Positions 22,910 to 35,678 of a stretch of 64,000 bases of DNA are shown piece after piece; the stretch's first letter is position 1; the number at the start of each line of letters is the position of its first letter. The DNA is from Silene conica (lineage: Eukaryota > Streptophyta > Magnoliopsida > Caryophyllales > Caryophyllaceae), in contig CM055319.2 of assembly GCA_029255685.2 (NCBI GenBank), forward strand, positions 24,150,247-24,214,246, in the 5' to 3' direction. Under the pieces are notes generated by a model. That model was not told the origin of the DNA. It worked only from the letters and a program-made list of their open reading frames with translations, and searched no databases. The translations under genes were made by a program, and so were the position numbers.

Positions 22910-25373
22910 CCTCGATAAGTATGCGTCACCAATTCTCTTGTCCTATTACATCATCTCCCACTCAATGCAAGGTGTCTTGCAGGTCGTACTTGCATTTGAT
23001 CATATCTTGAGCGGTTTTCTCGATCTGGAGATTTAACTGCTTTGACCGGAATTATCTACCATAGATACCTTCCGAGTGTGGCCACGCATTTTCAGTTAAA
23101 CTTCTCCTCGAGTGGCCCTGAGATTTAAGATAACCCTGACGAGGGACTGGACAATTCCTATCCTACTGTTCCATCTGACTAACACAGTCCATCATGACCC
23201 AAAAGATGCCCATTTGACCCCCTTTAACGGATGATCGTAGAGCAAAAACAAAAGTCAATCTGAAAATTGTGCCACCTTGAGCGAACAGTCTCTAGTTTAA
23301 GAATCGACTCATGTGAATAATATAGTAGCTCTCGCCACGACCAGACTAATTATAAAATTTCCAAAACTCTATAAGCGGTCACTTATTGCCCGACAGAGTG
23401 TCTTCAGCAGTCTGCCTATGTGATCAACTAGTCATCCCATATGACTCTATGGCATTTGAACTTGCCATCAATCGCCTCACACTCTAGTCGCTTCGAGACG
23501 TCACCTCATACAAGCGACTATGGGCTATACTAAGTTAATCCAGTTCACTTATGGGGTTCAAATATTGTCTCTTACAACCCATTTGGATTTGACAAAGTAT
23601 ATATATAGAGAGTTAATAATAACTCAAACGATAAGAGTGATCGTTATGTACGAACAGTCAATACGATATTACTGTTCCATATAAACAATTTTTGATGCTC
23701 ATACATCAATTTGTATTAATGGTTTTCTATGTGAATACACCATTCACATCTTTTAAACCTACAAATTTCGGTTTCCTTCTGACTCATATTATCTCGAATA
23801 ATATGATCTTATTCAAGTACATTTCTAGTTCTTTTACTAGACTCGAGTCTCCTTACCTGAAGGAAGTTCCCACTTTATCTTATAACTCGTGACATGTTCT
23901 CACGAACACAGTCACATTGTACTAGAATTCATATTGCAGTTTACCTAGATCCGATCCACTAGTTCTCCTTGAGAACTTATATCGAAGTAAGGTTTTGTTT
24001 CAACATCTTGTCATGTTAATCAAGGTCATATGAATGAACACTTTCATATCTAAGATTCTTTATTCAACGATATGAACAATTTATCCAACCTTGTGAATCA
24101 ATAGGTGACGTTTCATTATCATATAATAAACTCACTCATGATCGTCCATCATCCTATGACGTTCTTAACATTTATTCATCTAGAATTGAAAACCTCTTAT
24201 TCTTTACATTTAAAGAATCACCATTCTCTCTTAATGGTAGGTTCAATTTCTTAATGACTTTTCTCCCACTGAATTTCGTATCACTATTTTTATAGTTAAA
24301 TAACTCCCACTATCTTCATAGTGCTAAGTAATTACTCAATTAAACATCTTCTCAACTCATTATGAACATTTCATTTTCCGTCCTCGTTTCTATGGACAGC
24401 AACATGACATGATTTCTCCTCTATGTTCCTTTAGAACAAGAAATACTATCATCAAGAGGACGAGAGACGATTTCTCCTCTATTATCAGAAACATTAACTT
24501 CACGGAAACGTTTTTCCTTCCATTTATATACGTGGTTCCTTTTGTCCTCTCTAGGAACTAATGACATAAGGAACATTTTCTTTTGTGTCCTCGCGTAGTT
24601 TTTTTGTCTCCTCTCGTAGTTTCTTCTATCCATTCTCTTAGGGTTGTTCTTAAGGACCCCATATAGGACTCTTCTCTAAGATCCCATACTTATACTATGG
24701 TGTACGGGCGTAGAATTTCTCCCACTCTATCCTTTAAAATAACCGTTATTTTAAGAAGGATAGCATTTTCGACCGTTAACAATGTTTTGGATAAAAGATT
24801 ATACGAGGAGTGAGACATTAGTACTCCCATTCATTTAAGGTGATCATCTTATAATGAACTAATGTTTTCATATTTGAGTTTGAAGTATTTCATGGGGTGT
24901 AATTCTCGTTTTAAGTAAATCGAATTACTTTATTATGATCCTATCATGTCAAGCGTACGGTGAACTATTCAATGTACTTTATTACAATCTTAGAAGATCG
25001 TATCAACTCATGTTATGTATCACACAATGCATTTTAAAAACAACATATTGATTAAAAACAAAATAGATGACTTGGGATGAAAACCAAATCACCAATATTC
25101 AAATTACAACCATTGTTTGAAATAACCGTATTCTTGTCATATAAGAAATACAACGTTCTTAAAATTAAAATGCAAAATGAAAGAAGACATAAAAATGAAA
25201 AATTAGAGCTAAGCACTTCATGTCTTCAATCTTCGGATGCTACCCTAGCCATCCATGGAAGGAACTTCAAGCTTCCTTGTCCTTCTCCTTGCCCTTATCC
25301 TTGGTAGGAGCCCCTTTAAAACAATTTATAAATGGGTAAGAATCAACAACTTGTATCAACATACAAAAGTTGA
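22910..25373 (-). other. Noncoding 3' internal region of the TR-GAG element
   Basis: About 2.5 kb between gag and the polypurine tract without any long ORF. No pol motif (DTGAS, integrase or YVDD-type reverse transcriptase) is visible in any frame. A diverged copy of its LTR-proximal part occurs at 37490-37990. Confidence 0.75.
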
Positions 25374-26295
25374 CTAAATAACATGAATTAATCGAGAATT
25401 ATTACCTACTGCAAGAACCCTTCCGGCTTTGAGGTCATTGAGATACTTTGGGCAATTGCGCTTCCAATGCCCCATTTTAGCGCAATAATGACACTTGTCT
25501 TCAACCTTTGCAGACGACGAAGAAGCACCTTTCGAAAAGGTCTTCTCCTTAGGGATGTGGGCTTGAAGGCTTTGACATTTTTACCCTTGTTAGCCTTCCG
25601 CTTAAAATTTCCCTTGCTCTTCTTCTCGATGTTGAGTACATCATTCGTGGAACTCTCATTAAGTCCCATATCCTTTTCCGCTTGGACGAGCATCTTAATT
25701 ATGCAATTCGCCAAAGAGGTTTTTTGATTAAGCATGTTAAAGTTCACCCGGAACTGAGCATACGTTTTCACTTTGTTTAGGGAGTGAAGAATTCTATCAA
25801 TAATTATAGAGTCGGGAACATTCACCCCTTGTAGCTTCAAGGTTTCGGCTAGCTCAACCATTTTGAGCACACGAGGACTAATCCTTTGACCTTTCCGTAA
25901 GGTCAAATCAAAGAAGGCGGAGGCCGCCTCATATTGGATTACCCTAGGAGCTTGCAAAAACATGGTCGCAACTGTAGAATAAATCTCATAGCCGTGGCTA
26001 GCTTAATCATTCTCCTTTGGAGATCTGGCTCCATTGAGAATATAAGCACGTTCTTAAGAGCATGCGACTCTTTCATGTAGGTCACATAGGCCTCACGAGT
26101 CGCCTCCGTTGCACGAGCGGCGGGAGTGGGAGGAGCAGCGATGGTAAGGTAACGAGTCTTATCGTCAGCTTCCGCGGCCAAAACCAATTGGGCGTCCCAA
26201 TCCTTAAAATTGGCGTCATGCTTCTCAAGCTTGCATCGATCCATGAAGGATCGAAGCCATGATACGTTTGTGAGAGGTGGAGCGTTATTAGCCAT
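25374..26295 (-). pseudogene. Copia-type gag of the TR-GAG element, two frameshifts
   Basis: Starts at ATG 26295 (MANNAPPLTNVSWLRSFMDR). The N-terminal half is the UBN2-like gag of Ty1/copia elements. A one-base deletion near 25985 shifts the frame (the second part begins MFLQAPRVIQYEAAS), and another near 25545 precedes the zinc knuckle CHYCAKMGHWKRNC (about 25500-25459), which has the full C-x2-C-x4-H-x4-C pattern. Basic Lys-rich segments precede the knuckle. A stop at 25374-25376 follows; the point where the protein would continue into protease is instead noncoding. A consensus splice donor (GTAG|GTAATA) at the end of the frame raises the possibility of a spliced C terminus. Close to intact but not translatable in full as it stands. 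Confidence 0.85.
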
Positions 26296-26944
26296 TGATG
26301 ATTGTGTTGAAAAAGAAGTACAAATGAAAATAAAGGAATTAAAACACAATTATCGTTTATATTAATTAAACTTGTAAATTTTAAACAAGTTAAACATCTA
26401 CTTAATGATCTCTTACCCAATTAAGTAAATGATCCCAAGACCCAAATATATACTAACTTGGGCACGGTTTAGCCGATACATCCCTCATTAATATAATTCG
26501 GTGGATTAACCCTTTAATCGATTCTACTTTTACAACTCCCGGTTGATAAAATTACATTAATTCTTATCTTAGCCCGAACTTATTACCACTACGGTGGCTC
26601 GAATACCTTCGTCGAGATCGACCAAATTTCGAGAACGTAATCATATTACCCCACTTCTCCAACGTAATAAGGTAGCTCCCCGGTTTAGCCGAGCCCACTC
26701 CCTTATGAAGAAAGTACTTCGTGGGTTCTTTACTTTTTGGTAAGGCTATGTCTCGATTTTTAAATAACGTAAGAGATGTTGTCAATTTATTATCTATCTC
26801 CTATAAGTGAACTAAGTCGGTGAATTATCGATAAATTAATTGACACGGTCGATAAAATCGATGAAAATGCATGATGTGGAATGACGATTTGGCTATGCAT
26901 GCAAACATATTAAGCATAAATAAAAGCATAAAAAATTAAAAGCA

Positions 26945-27130
26945 TAAATAAATCCTAGTATGGCCTTCCTAAAGTAGAAAATTTAATATAAAATACAAAT
27001 TTGGAAACCAACTCCTTGGTCCCTTGAACTTCACAGGCGGCACGCATCCCAATGCAAACTCCATCTTGGTCGGAACACCTTTCCGAAAAGCACCGTCTTC
27101 AAGGATCTCCGGAATTACAATAATTACAAA
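26945..27130 (-). other. Conserved leader block of TR-GAG elements
   Basis: On the minus strand this part of the 2.5-kb leader contains GAAGACGGTGC, GTGAAGTTCAAGGGACCAA and GGCCATACTAGGA in that order. The same motifs, in the same order, occur in the leader at 34850-35010, and the last one also at the right edge (63955-63975). A short ORF spans it in this copy only. Confidence 0.6.
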
Positions 27131-28760
27131 TTTTCTATCTATTTTATACATTATAAAATAAAAGAAAACAATAAAATAAAGTGATACGAGATCACATTAA
27201 ATTACAACCGAATCGATAACCCCTTACATTACGGGAAATATCGATTAAAATCTAAGGCCATACTAAGCAAAATACTTAATTCCAAATTACGTAAATAAAT
27301 TATGACATTACTAAATAATTAAATAAATATGCATTGCTTATAAAAATGCAAATCCTAAGCCAAATCGTCCTATTTAAACACAATTTAAATATCGTTATTC
27401 ATAATAACACGGTTTTATGGAATATCGTGATTTTAACATTTAAAATCACTTAACATTTTGTGAATCACTATTCACGTTTTAGTTAAGTATCCTAATACAT
27501 TTTAGGATTCAAATTTAGTCTTACTCAAATTTCGAAAATAACTTAACTTATTAATTATAATATTGTTCGGGTTTTAATCGGTTTTACGGGAAAAAGTAAT
27601 ATAAAAATCAATTGAGTCATAAAATATTTCGAAAATTCAAAAATTCAGATTTTGAATATTCTGAAATTTTCTTAAAATTTCAGATCTTAAAAAAATTAAT
27701 ATTACCGAGATAAACTATTTATTTCGTAATAAAACGTGTAACATGCAAAATTAGACGGAAATTCAAAATTACCTCCAAAATAATGCAATAAAATACCGAT
27801 AAAATCTTTTACATATTCCTAGACACTCAAAGTGACTGAAATGGACATAAATAATTAGTAAAAACACTGTTCAAGGGGTGAAATATCATTTCATAACTCT
27901 TACAATTCTTATTTTTTTAACTTTAACTTTTAAAAATTAAAAAATAAAAATCCAGAAACTTTTGGCACCCAAGAAAATTATGATGATGAACATATCAAAT
28001 ATGACTATTATGGGTTAATTTTCCCGGCCATTTTAGCCACTTTTAATATTTTTAATAAATTATACCATATATCACTCGATTTTAACAATTAAAATCATTT
28101 CTCATGCAAAATTCGAAATAAAAAGCGCAAAATTTACATGCATGCTAGAAATAATATATATGACAGTGTATAAAATTTTCATGGCCAAATTCAAACCCAA
28201 ACTATTTAAGTTGAATTTATGTCACTAATCTCTCGATTTCTACAATAAAAATTAATATTCATGCAATATAAAAGAAAAATTTCTGGAAAATTTAACATAC
28301 ATTTTAAATATTGCATGTGACATCTTCAAAATTTTCGTAGCTAAATTCATAATCTAACTATATAAACCCATTTTTTAACTCATTTTATGACAATTTAACG
28401 ATTAAATTTCATACACCATGCATAAAACTTAAATAATTTCAAAAAATACATATTCATAATATGTTAAATTCATGTGAGAACATATATAAAAATCTCGGCC
28501 ATAAAGTTTATTTTACTATTTTTCCACAAATAAAACATCTTTAACTTATTATGAGCATAAATTAACCATTTAATTACAAGTTTGAACAATATTATTCCAT
28601 AAATCATTCATAATGACTTAAAATACTTTTAAGACCAGAAAGTATACATGCATTAAAAAATTCGTGCATATCATATATATACTAATCATTTGACGTTTTA
28701 AATTTTAATCACATTAATCGCAACAATCGTAAAATCGAGTTGCATGCAAGCAACCGAATG

Positions 28761-28771
28761 TTCTGATACCA
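28761..28771 (-). other. Primer-binding site (tRNA-iMet type)
   Basis: TGGTATCAGAA on the minus strand, two bases inside the 5' LTR; matches the first ten bases of the usual TGGTATCAGAGC site. Confidence 0.85.
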
Positions 28772-28773
28772 CT

Positions 28774-30017
28774 TGATGGAAATTTAGTCATACTAACATA
28801 ACCATAAAATTAGTCTTACTAATTAAATAACAAAATTAACTCATTAATTTATGTAGATCTTATGCATGCAATACAAGTTGCGGAAAAATAAAGAAAATAA
28901 TCCTTACATTCGGTCCAAGAATGCTAAGGATGATCCTCCACGGAGCAATCAACGTAGATTGCCTCCTTCAAATTGCACCCAAGACTTACCCTTAACCAAC
29001 CGAGATTGACACGGACTAGGTGAACAAAACCGGTTCTCCTTGTAACCGTAAACTAATATTTATTATTAGTCTACTAAAATTACTACAACTATTGTAGTAA
29101 ATAAAATATTATGTAATAATATTTAGAGGTTTTATTAATTTTTTACACTAGAAATATTTTAGCATTAGGGTAAGATGAATGTTATGTGAGCTATTCACAT
29201 ATATAGAGAGAGTGGGGTGGCTGAGTGAACCGTGTGCATGGTTAGTATAGGGAAGAGATCTTATTCCTTTTGTCTTATCCATGTGATAAATGTTAGGTCA
29301 TATCGATCAACCCTAACAAATAATTATAATTATAAGATAAAATATCAAGCATAATATTATCTTACAATGTACATTTACACGGCTAACATTGTATAAAATG
29401 AACATTCATTTTACAAATGTAATTTGTACAATTGTATAATATGTAACATCCCATGTGACATAATTAAATTGTATTAATTTAAAATATATTTATCATATAA
29501 ATATTATTTCTAAATTAATTAAATCATATTTAACAAATTATTTTAGTTATTCGTAATTACCGTCCCAATATATGGTTATTATAATAATCGTCGATACGAT
29601 ATACAACGTTTGTTATAACCAAAAACCATTCATATTCTAATTTTGATATTTCAAAAATATCGATTAATATTTGACAATCGACACATTTCAATTTCAAATA
29701 TAAATCTTACATTAAGATTCAACCTCTGATTTCTCGATATTCGATTTTAAGGAATTTGATCAATTCATATCGTATAAAATTAACAATGTATATGTTAACG
29801 GGATTATCCTATAGGTGTGACCTAAAAGGATCAACTGACCACCACCGTCATACGACAGTAATGTCAGACTCTAGTCAGCCAATCATTACCGATTAATGTT
29901 GGTCAGTTGACTATATATAATATCAGATCATCCCTTGCATATTCTTATCATAAGATTTTGACAATGATTATTATCATTGACGTGATCGCACTATTGTTGA
30001 GGACATATTTCCCAACA
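28774..30017 (-). repeat. 5' LTR of the TR-GAG element
   Basis: 1244 bp, nearly identical to 21652-22896. The minus strand starts TGTTGGGAAATATGTCC and ends TTTCCATCA. Confidence 0.95.
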
Positions 30018-31029
30018 CGACCCTCTTAAACTACCCAAAACAGTCGCGTAAAACTCTTATACCACGCATCCCTGTTTTTGTATTGCTATTTCAAACGCTA
30101 CTTTCTGAAGGAATAACACGGTGGTTTCAACCCCTACTCACCACCCTAATCACCACCACACAATCCCCAAACACCCTACTACTATTACCCATAAAGCTTG
30201 TACTCATAAACAGCCCAAAATAGAGGAATTCAACAAAGAAAACGTAAACAAAATATGACATACGAACAACGAGTATTAAACGAACGAAAACAGATTATTA
30301 ACTTACAAGCGTGCAGGGATGAAAACGATGAGTGTTATGGTTGTTCTAACCCAATTTTCTTTCCCTTCTATTCTCCTCTAGACCCACGACAGGCACAAGA
30401 ATATGATTTTAGGTGTAGTTTAGATGTAAGGATGCAGACGAGGTTATGGAGGCAGACGAAAGTTAGGCTTTAATAGGGTTTGTTTTGTGTTTGAGTAGGT
30501 TTACGTGTTGATGGTGAAGCCTATGTCGATGGGTTACTAGCTAGCGTTTTGGTTTTGTTTTGCTTCCATACACGGTTCTAATAAGCATAAGTCATAAGCC
30601 CAAGCCCATCATGGAACTCGAGGTCATATACGACACTATCCCGATCTTTAACCCGTAACTTAAAATTAACGAGACATATAAATAATTATATTAATTATTA
30701 ATTAAATTAAGAATATAAAATTATTAGTAATTACATAAGAATATATAAAAATTAAAATTTAAATATAACTACAATTTCGATAATAAAACAAGTATAAATG
30801 AGAAATAAATATAAAATACGAAATATATTTAATTATAAATATATTATCAAAATTAAAGAAATGTGAATGCAATGTCATTTTAAGAAATAATCGTCAAATA
30901 ATCATAGAAATACGATTTATAAAATAATAACAGTTTACGTAAAATACTTATAAACATTCCATTTGAAATACTTGTATATATAACATGGTTTGATTGCCGT
31001 TGACCGAGGCTAAAATACGGGGTATTACA

Positions 31030-31206
31030 GACTCGGTCGAATAGGTCATACTCGGTCGAGTATCTCAGGGTACCTAGTTTTAAGGGATTTTACGCCGAGT
31101 TGGTTGTGACGATTATAATAATGTTAGCATTTAGGAGCTGTCACCATTTCTTCTGAAAACATAGAAACAAATTTTCATACTCTAATCATCCTAACCATTA
31201 TCAAGG
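31030..31206. repeat. Remnant with two 12-mer palindromes
   Basis: ACTCGGTCGAAT (31031-31042) and ACTCGGTCGAGT (31050-31061) are separated by 7 bases, the same 19-bp register as in the gypsy element at 57072-57330. The rest of the segment is noncoding and resembles LTR sequence. Confidence 0.7.
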
Positions 31207-32019
31207 TGTTGGAGTAAGTGTCCTTAACAATTGTGCAATCATGTGATTTAACTATCACACTTAAATCTCATATATATAAAGAATACAAGAGGGATGATTC
31301 TTGTATATAGTCATCTGATCAACATATATCGGTAGCGGCTGCTGACTAGAGTTTAACGTTACTGTCGTATGACGGTGATGATCATTTGATCCCTTCAGGT
31401 CACACTTAAATGACATATTCCAAAACAGAAAAGCTAATTGAACGTATATAGATACGATTAATTAAATCCTTAATTACTACGAGATGAAAAAATGGAATCT
31501 TATTTTAATACGATTAAATAAGATTTGAAATTAGTAAATAAAATGTTATTTTACTAATCGTTAATCAATGTTTATGAAACATGCGAAATTAGAATAATTG
31601 ATTAATTATAATTACAAATTTGGTAAGTTATAATTAAATTGACTTTTACATATATGTAATTACGAATTACATATAAAAGTTGTCAATTGTTATTATTTAC
31701 ACATTGTAGTATTTAATTTGTTAAATACGTATAAAAATGTCTAGTGACATGTTGCATCTCACATGTTACATTTACAATTGACAAAATGTAAAAGTTAAAA
31801 TGGATTCCCAATTTTAATTTGGTGGTCGACCATAAGAAAAAGAAAAAGGAGAAAATAAAATGTGATTTTAATTAGTGTAATGTCATATCACATTGAGAAT
31901 TAAAATGACTCTTAAATACTTTAATTCATGGATAAGAGGAAAAACATGATGGTCAAGTCTCACCATGCCTCCCTCTCTCCTCATTCCCATGACACCACCA
32001 CCACCATACAAATGACGCT

Positions 32020-33449
32020 TGATGTATCTTATTTTTATATGATTTTCACCCCTCTTTTAGCTCATCTTTACATGATAAATTGCACTTTATGAGGTGATTT
32101 TATGAGCTAATTCCGTGTTGTAGGTGTTTTGCATGTTTTGTTGCATTTTGTAGGAAACGGAGCAAGTTGCGACCTTTTTCTATCATTTTGGCATTCACCG
32201 AGCACCACGAGGCTACTTGGAGCGAGTTTTGGCCATGTAAGGGCATTTTGGGAAGATTCACTCATTCCCGAGGAAGAAGAAATGAAATTTGGTTGGTACT
32301 TGAGCCAAGAAAGTGAGAACTAGTAAAGAAAAGAAGAGATTGCAAGGTCCCCTAATTGCTGTTCGAACCCCCGAATCTCGGGGTTGATGCGAGATAGCCA
32401 TAAGCCTAAAATGTTGTGCCCCCGGGAGTTGTTCAAACCCCAGAATCTTGGGGTTTGATACCTGAGCAATTCTTGGCCTCAATTGCTGCGCCCCCTAAGA
32501 CTGTTTGGTCCCCGGATTTTCGGGGATTGTGCAACTGAGCAACTCTTCACTTTCCTAGCTAGTTTTTGTATTTAAACTCATCACTAGAGAGCATTTTACT
32601 CATGCTTTTTCATACATTTCCCTAAATCTACAAAAACCTAGTTTCCTTTATGTTCTTAGTTTATCAATCATCAACATTTATGCTTTAATTCCGAGTTTTA
32701 TTTGAAGATTACTTTGCTCTTATTAATCAAGTTTTTGTTCTTATTTCCTTAAGTTGGTAATTTCTTTTCCTTACTTTTATATTATCTTTTTAATTCCAAT
32801 TTATATATTGTTATCATGTTTATGTTAATTAAATCAATATTTGTTAGTTTATATATTATCATGAGTGAGTAGTTTTATAATCTAGGGTTTAGGGAAGCCA
32901 TGTTAGATTAGTAATTGATAATTGTTGAATTGGGATTTATTATTATTAATTTGTTGTTTCTATAACATGCTTGTTATGTATTGTTAACCTTTGATTCTTG
33001 ATCACAATTATTAGTTATCTTGTTAATTCTTTTCCTAAGATCGAAAGTCGGGAATAGAATTTTCCTAAGTATGTTTTGTAGCGCGACCTAGTAAGTGCGA
33101 GAGCCCGCTAGTAATCGTTCTAAAGACTAGTAATAAAATCGAGAGATAATTGCTAATAAGTCTAGACAACTTTTGGTCATATGTTTCCCCAATTCGACAT
33201 CAATTATTGCTAATTTACATGTGTGAACCTATTTCCCTAGATCTTTTATTATCATTGTTTTACATCTCAATTTGTTATCGTTTTAATCATCAAACCAAAC
33301 AATCAATCGAATCGACCTTGATGGAATTCTAACCATAGCTTGTCATATTGCATCTACCGTCTCCCTGAGATCGACCCCTGCTTCCTTATCTACATTTATT
33401 TGTTAGTTAAGCCTAGGGTATCTTTGTTAGGTACACGATAAGCCTATCA
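32020..33449 (+). mobile_element. Solo LTR of a tRNA-Asp-primed-type (Athila/Tat-like) element
   Basis: 1430 bp, from TGATGTATCTTATT to GATAAGCCTATCA, flanked by a perfect duplication ACGCT (32015-32019 and 33450-33454), inserted inside the LTR of the element at 31207. Near its 3' end GTCTCCCTGAGATCGACCCC parallels the element at 49446. Three short GC-rich hairpins occur at 32366-32385, 32435-32456 and 32509-32526. No primer site follows, so it is solo. Confidence 0.85.
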
Positions 33450-34849
33450 ACGCTTGTCCTCTAGAATAATTCTAATTGTCTTTTACATTTTATGATATCT
33501 CATCTCTCTAAAACTCATAAAATTAGTTTTGTGCTGTTTATACTAAATCTAATAATTCATATTATTTGCTATAGTAGTAAATTTGATTATTAGACATTAA
33601 TTAAGGTTATCCCTTAGTTATTTCTAGACCTAAATTAGTAAGTGACTTTTGGGCTAAGTCTTGGAGTTTCTTTGTAATACCCCGTATAGTTCACATTCCT
33701 AGTTGGAGAAAAGCTACTATTGATTTCTAGGAGGATCATCCATTGTTAAGAATAGCTCAAGAACAAAATCAAGTAGTTGATTTTGTGCCCTAATTTACCA
33801 TTACTCAATGTAAGACATTTTTACTTTTAAATTTGTTGCATGTACTAGATCCTAGTAAATTTAAAGAGTTAAATTTTAACTAAAATGAGATTTTAGGAGG
33901 TTATTAACCCAACAATTGGCATCAAGAGATAGTTGTACATGCAAAATCGTTTCACTAGTTTTTACGAATTTTGAACTTTAAAAATAAAACCAAAAATTTG
34001 TGATTTATATGAAGGCTATGAAATTAATTTGCATGTTAAATATTCTGATCCTAAAAGTGCTTTAGGTCATAAATTTATATTTATGTTTTTTATTGTTCAT
34101 TTAAATAATTTTTTTTGTATAAAATGACGATTTTATCGATAAAATATGATTTTATGAATAAAAATAGTTTAACTTCGAATCTGTCCTTGAAATTTTGATG
34201 TAACCTCATATGCAATTTTTCCATGTAGACTGTAAAATTTCGAATAAAGTGCGTTTATTTTCCATAATTTATAATTTTCATGAGATAAAATGCAATAAAT
34301 CAAGGTTCCAAGGCTAAAAATAGTTAAACTTCTAATTTGATCTTGAATATTTTATTTGACCTCAAATGAAATATTTTGCTACTGAATGTGAATTTTGAAA
34401 AATGAACATATTTGATATTACAAGTTAAATTATGGTAAAAAAATTATTTAGAAGTTATTTGTTTTTGGGTCCTAAGTGTGTTAGGATAATTACCTTGGAC
34501 TAAAATGTGAATTTAGTATTTAATTTGCCTTTTAATGAGTTAAAATTAATGGTGAGTTTAATAGAAATCGAAATGAAAATATACGATATGAGTTTTATAG
34601 GGCGATGGCTTTTAATTGGCATGTCATTTTCATATTTTATTGCTGCATTTTATTTTTGAATAATTTAATTATATAATTTTGAATTATGTATTCTTAGTAT
34701 GACCTTAGATTTAATCAATATAACCCGTAATGTAAAAGAATATTGATTAGGTTATAATTTTTTTGTGATCTCGCATCACCGGTTTGTAATTTAATAGATT
34801 TTAATTTTATTCTAATAGAATAGTCTTGTATTATTTTATTATTTGTAGT

Positions 34850-35010
34850 CCCGATGATTCCAGAAGACGATGCCATTCGGAAACAGTTCCGATGAAGACG
34901 ATGTTGGAAGGCGGATCACATGAAGTTCAAGGGACCAAAGTAGTTAATTGGTTTCCGATTTTGTAATAGTTTAATATTTTTCTATTTTAGGACGGCTATA
35001 CTAGGAATTT
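34850..35010 (+). other. Conserved leader block, second copy
   Basis: Contains GAAGACGATGCCATTCGGAA, ATGAAGTTCAAGGGACCAA and GGCTATACTAGGA in the same order as the leader at 27130-26945. Stops interrupt the reading frame here while the nucleotide sequence is conserved. Confidence 0.6.
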
Positions 35011-35678
35011 TATTGCTTATATTGTTTTTCTTTTAATATGTTGCATGCATAGAAAAATTGCCATAACTAAACATGCATATATCATCGTTTCATCGACCAT
35101 GTCAAAAATAATTATCTCTATAATCACCGATTTAGTCCACTTAAACGAGATAGATATTAAATTGACATGATGTCTATTAATATATTTTAATTGAGATTAG
35201 ACTTACCAAAAAGTAGAACCCATGAGCTTCTATTTTATGAGGTGGTGTTAGTCTAGTGGGCAGTATGAACCATGTTACGTAGGATAAGTGGGGCGATGAG
35301 GTGGGTCTAGTCCAGGGGTAGTTCGCACCCTGTTGCATTGAAATTTGGGTTGGACTCTACGGAATTTATTAAGACTAGTGGTCAATGTGTTATGGGTTAA
35401 GATGATTAATAATAATTTTTTTGTCAACCGAGAGTTCTAATGTAGAACTGGTTAAAAATTAACCCACCAAATAATATTATTGAGGTCGGAGTTCCAGTGA
35501 TTCACGATCTTGATAGTATAGGGTTTGGGTCTTGTGATCGTTTATAAAATTGGATAGGGGTCGTTTTATAAATGTCTTAACTTGTTTAAAATGTTTACAA
35601 GTTTAAATTAAAACAATAAATGTGTCTAATTAATTTCTTTATTTTTTCCGTTTTTGTAGTCAAACCGTATAATTTGCA

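Larger units (their letters stand above)
21652..30017 (-). mobile_element. Complete gag-only LTR retrotransposon (TR-GAG type)
   Basis: An 8366-bp element bounded by two LTRs of about 1.24 kb and flanked by a perfect 5-bp duplication, CGACC (21647-21651 and 30018-30022). Its strand is minus: the LTR begins TGTTGGGAAATATG at 30017 and ends in CATCA. It has an initiator-tRNA-Met-type primer site, a polypurine tract and a copia-type gag, but no protease, integrase, reverse transcriptase or RNase H anywhere in its 5.9-kb interior. That makes it non-autonomous; it must borrow pol from a Ty1/copia relative. LTRs differ by only scattered substitutions and small indels, so insertion is fairly young. 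Confidence 0.93.
19947..31029 (-). mobile_element. Solo LTR, split by a nested TR-GAG element
   Basis: On the minus strand the LTR starts at 31029 (TGTAATACCCCGTA) and ends at 19947 (AAATGGGGGTGTTACA). Removing the nested element and one copy of its 5-bp duplication (8371 bp) leaves about 2712 bp. Neither a primer-binding site beyond 19947 nor a polypurine tract beyond 31029 is present, so it is a solo LTR. Flanks read TACTC on the left (19942-19946) and GACTC on the right (31030-31034), a 5-bp duplication with one later change. The end is related to that of the LTR at 38116-40285. Homopurine-poor interior carries short CTCAAT repeats at 20373-20415. Confidence 0.8.

Noticed and set aside
25467-25727. 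86-residue plus-strand ORF
   Set aside because: Shadow of the gag on the minus strand.
33677-33700. LTR start TGTAATACCCCGTATAG inside another LTR
   Set aside because: Only the first bases match; no following LTR body or target duplication was seen.
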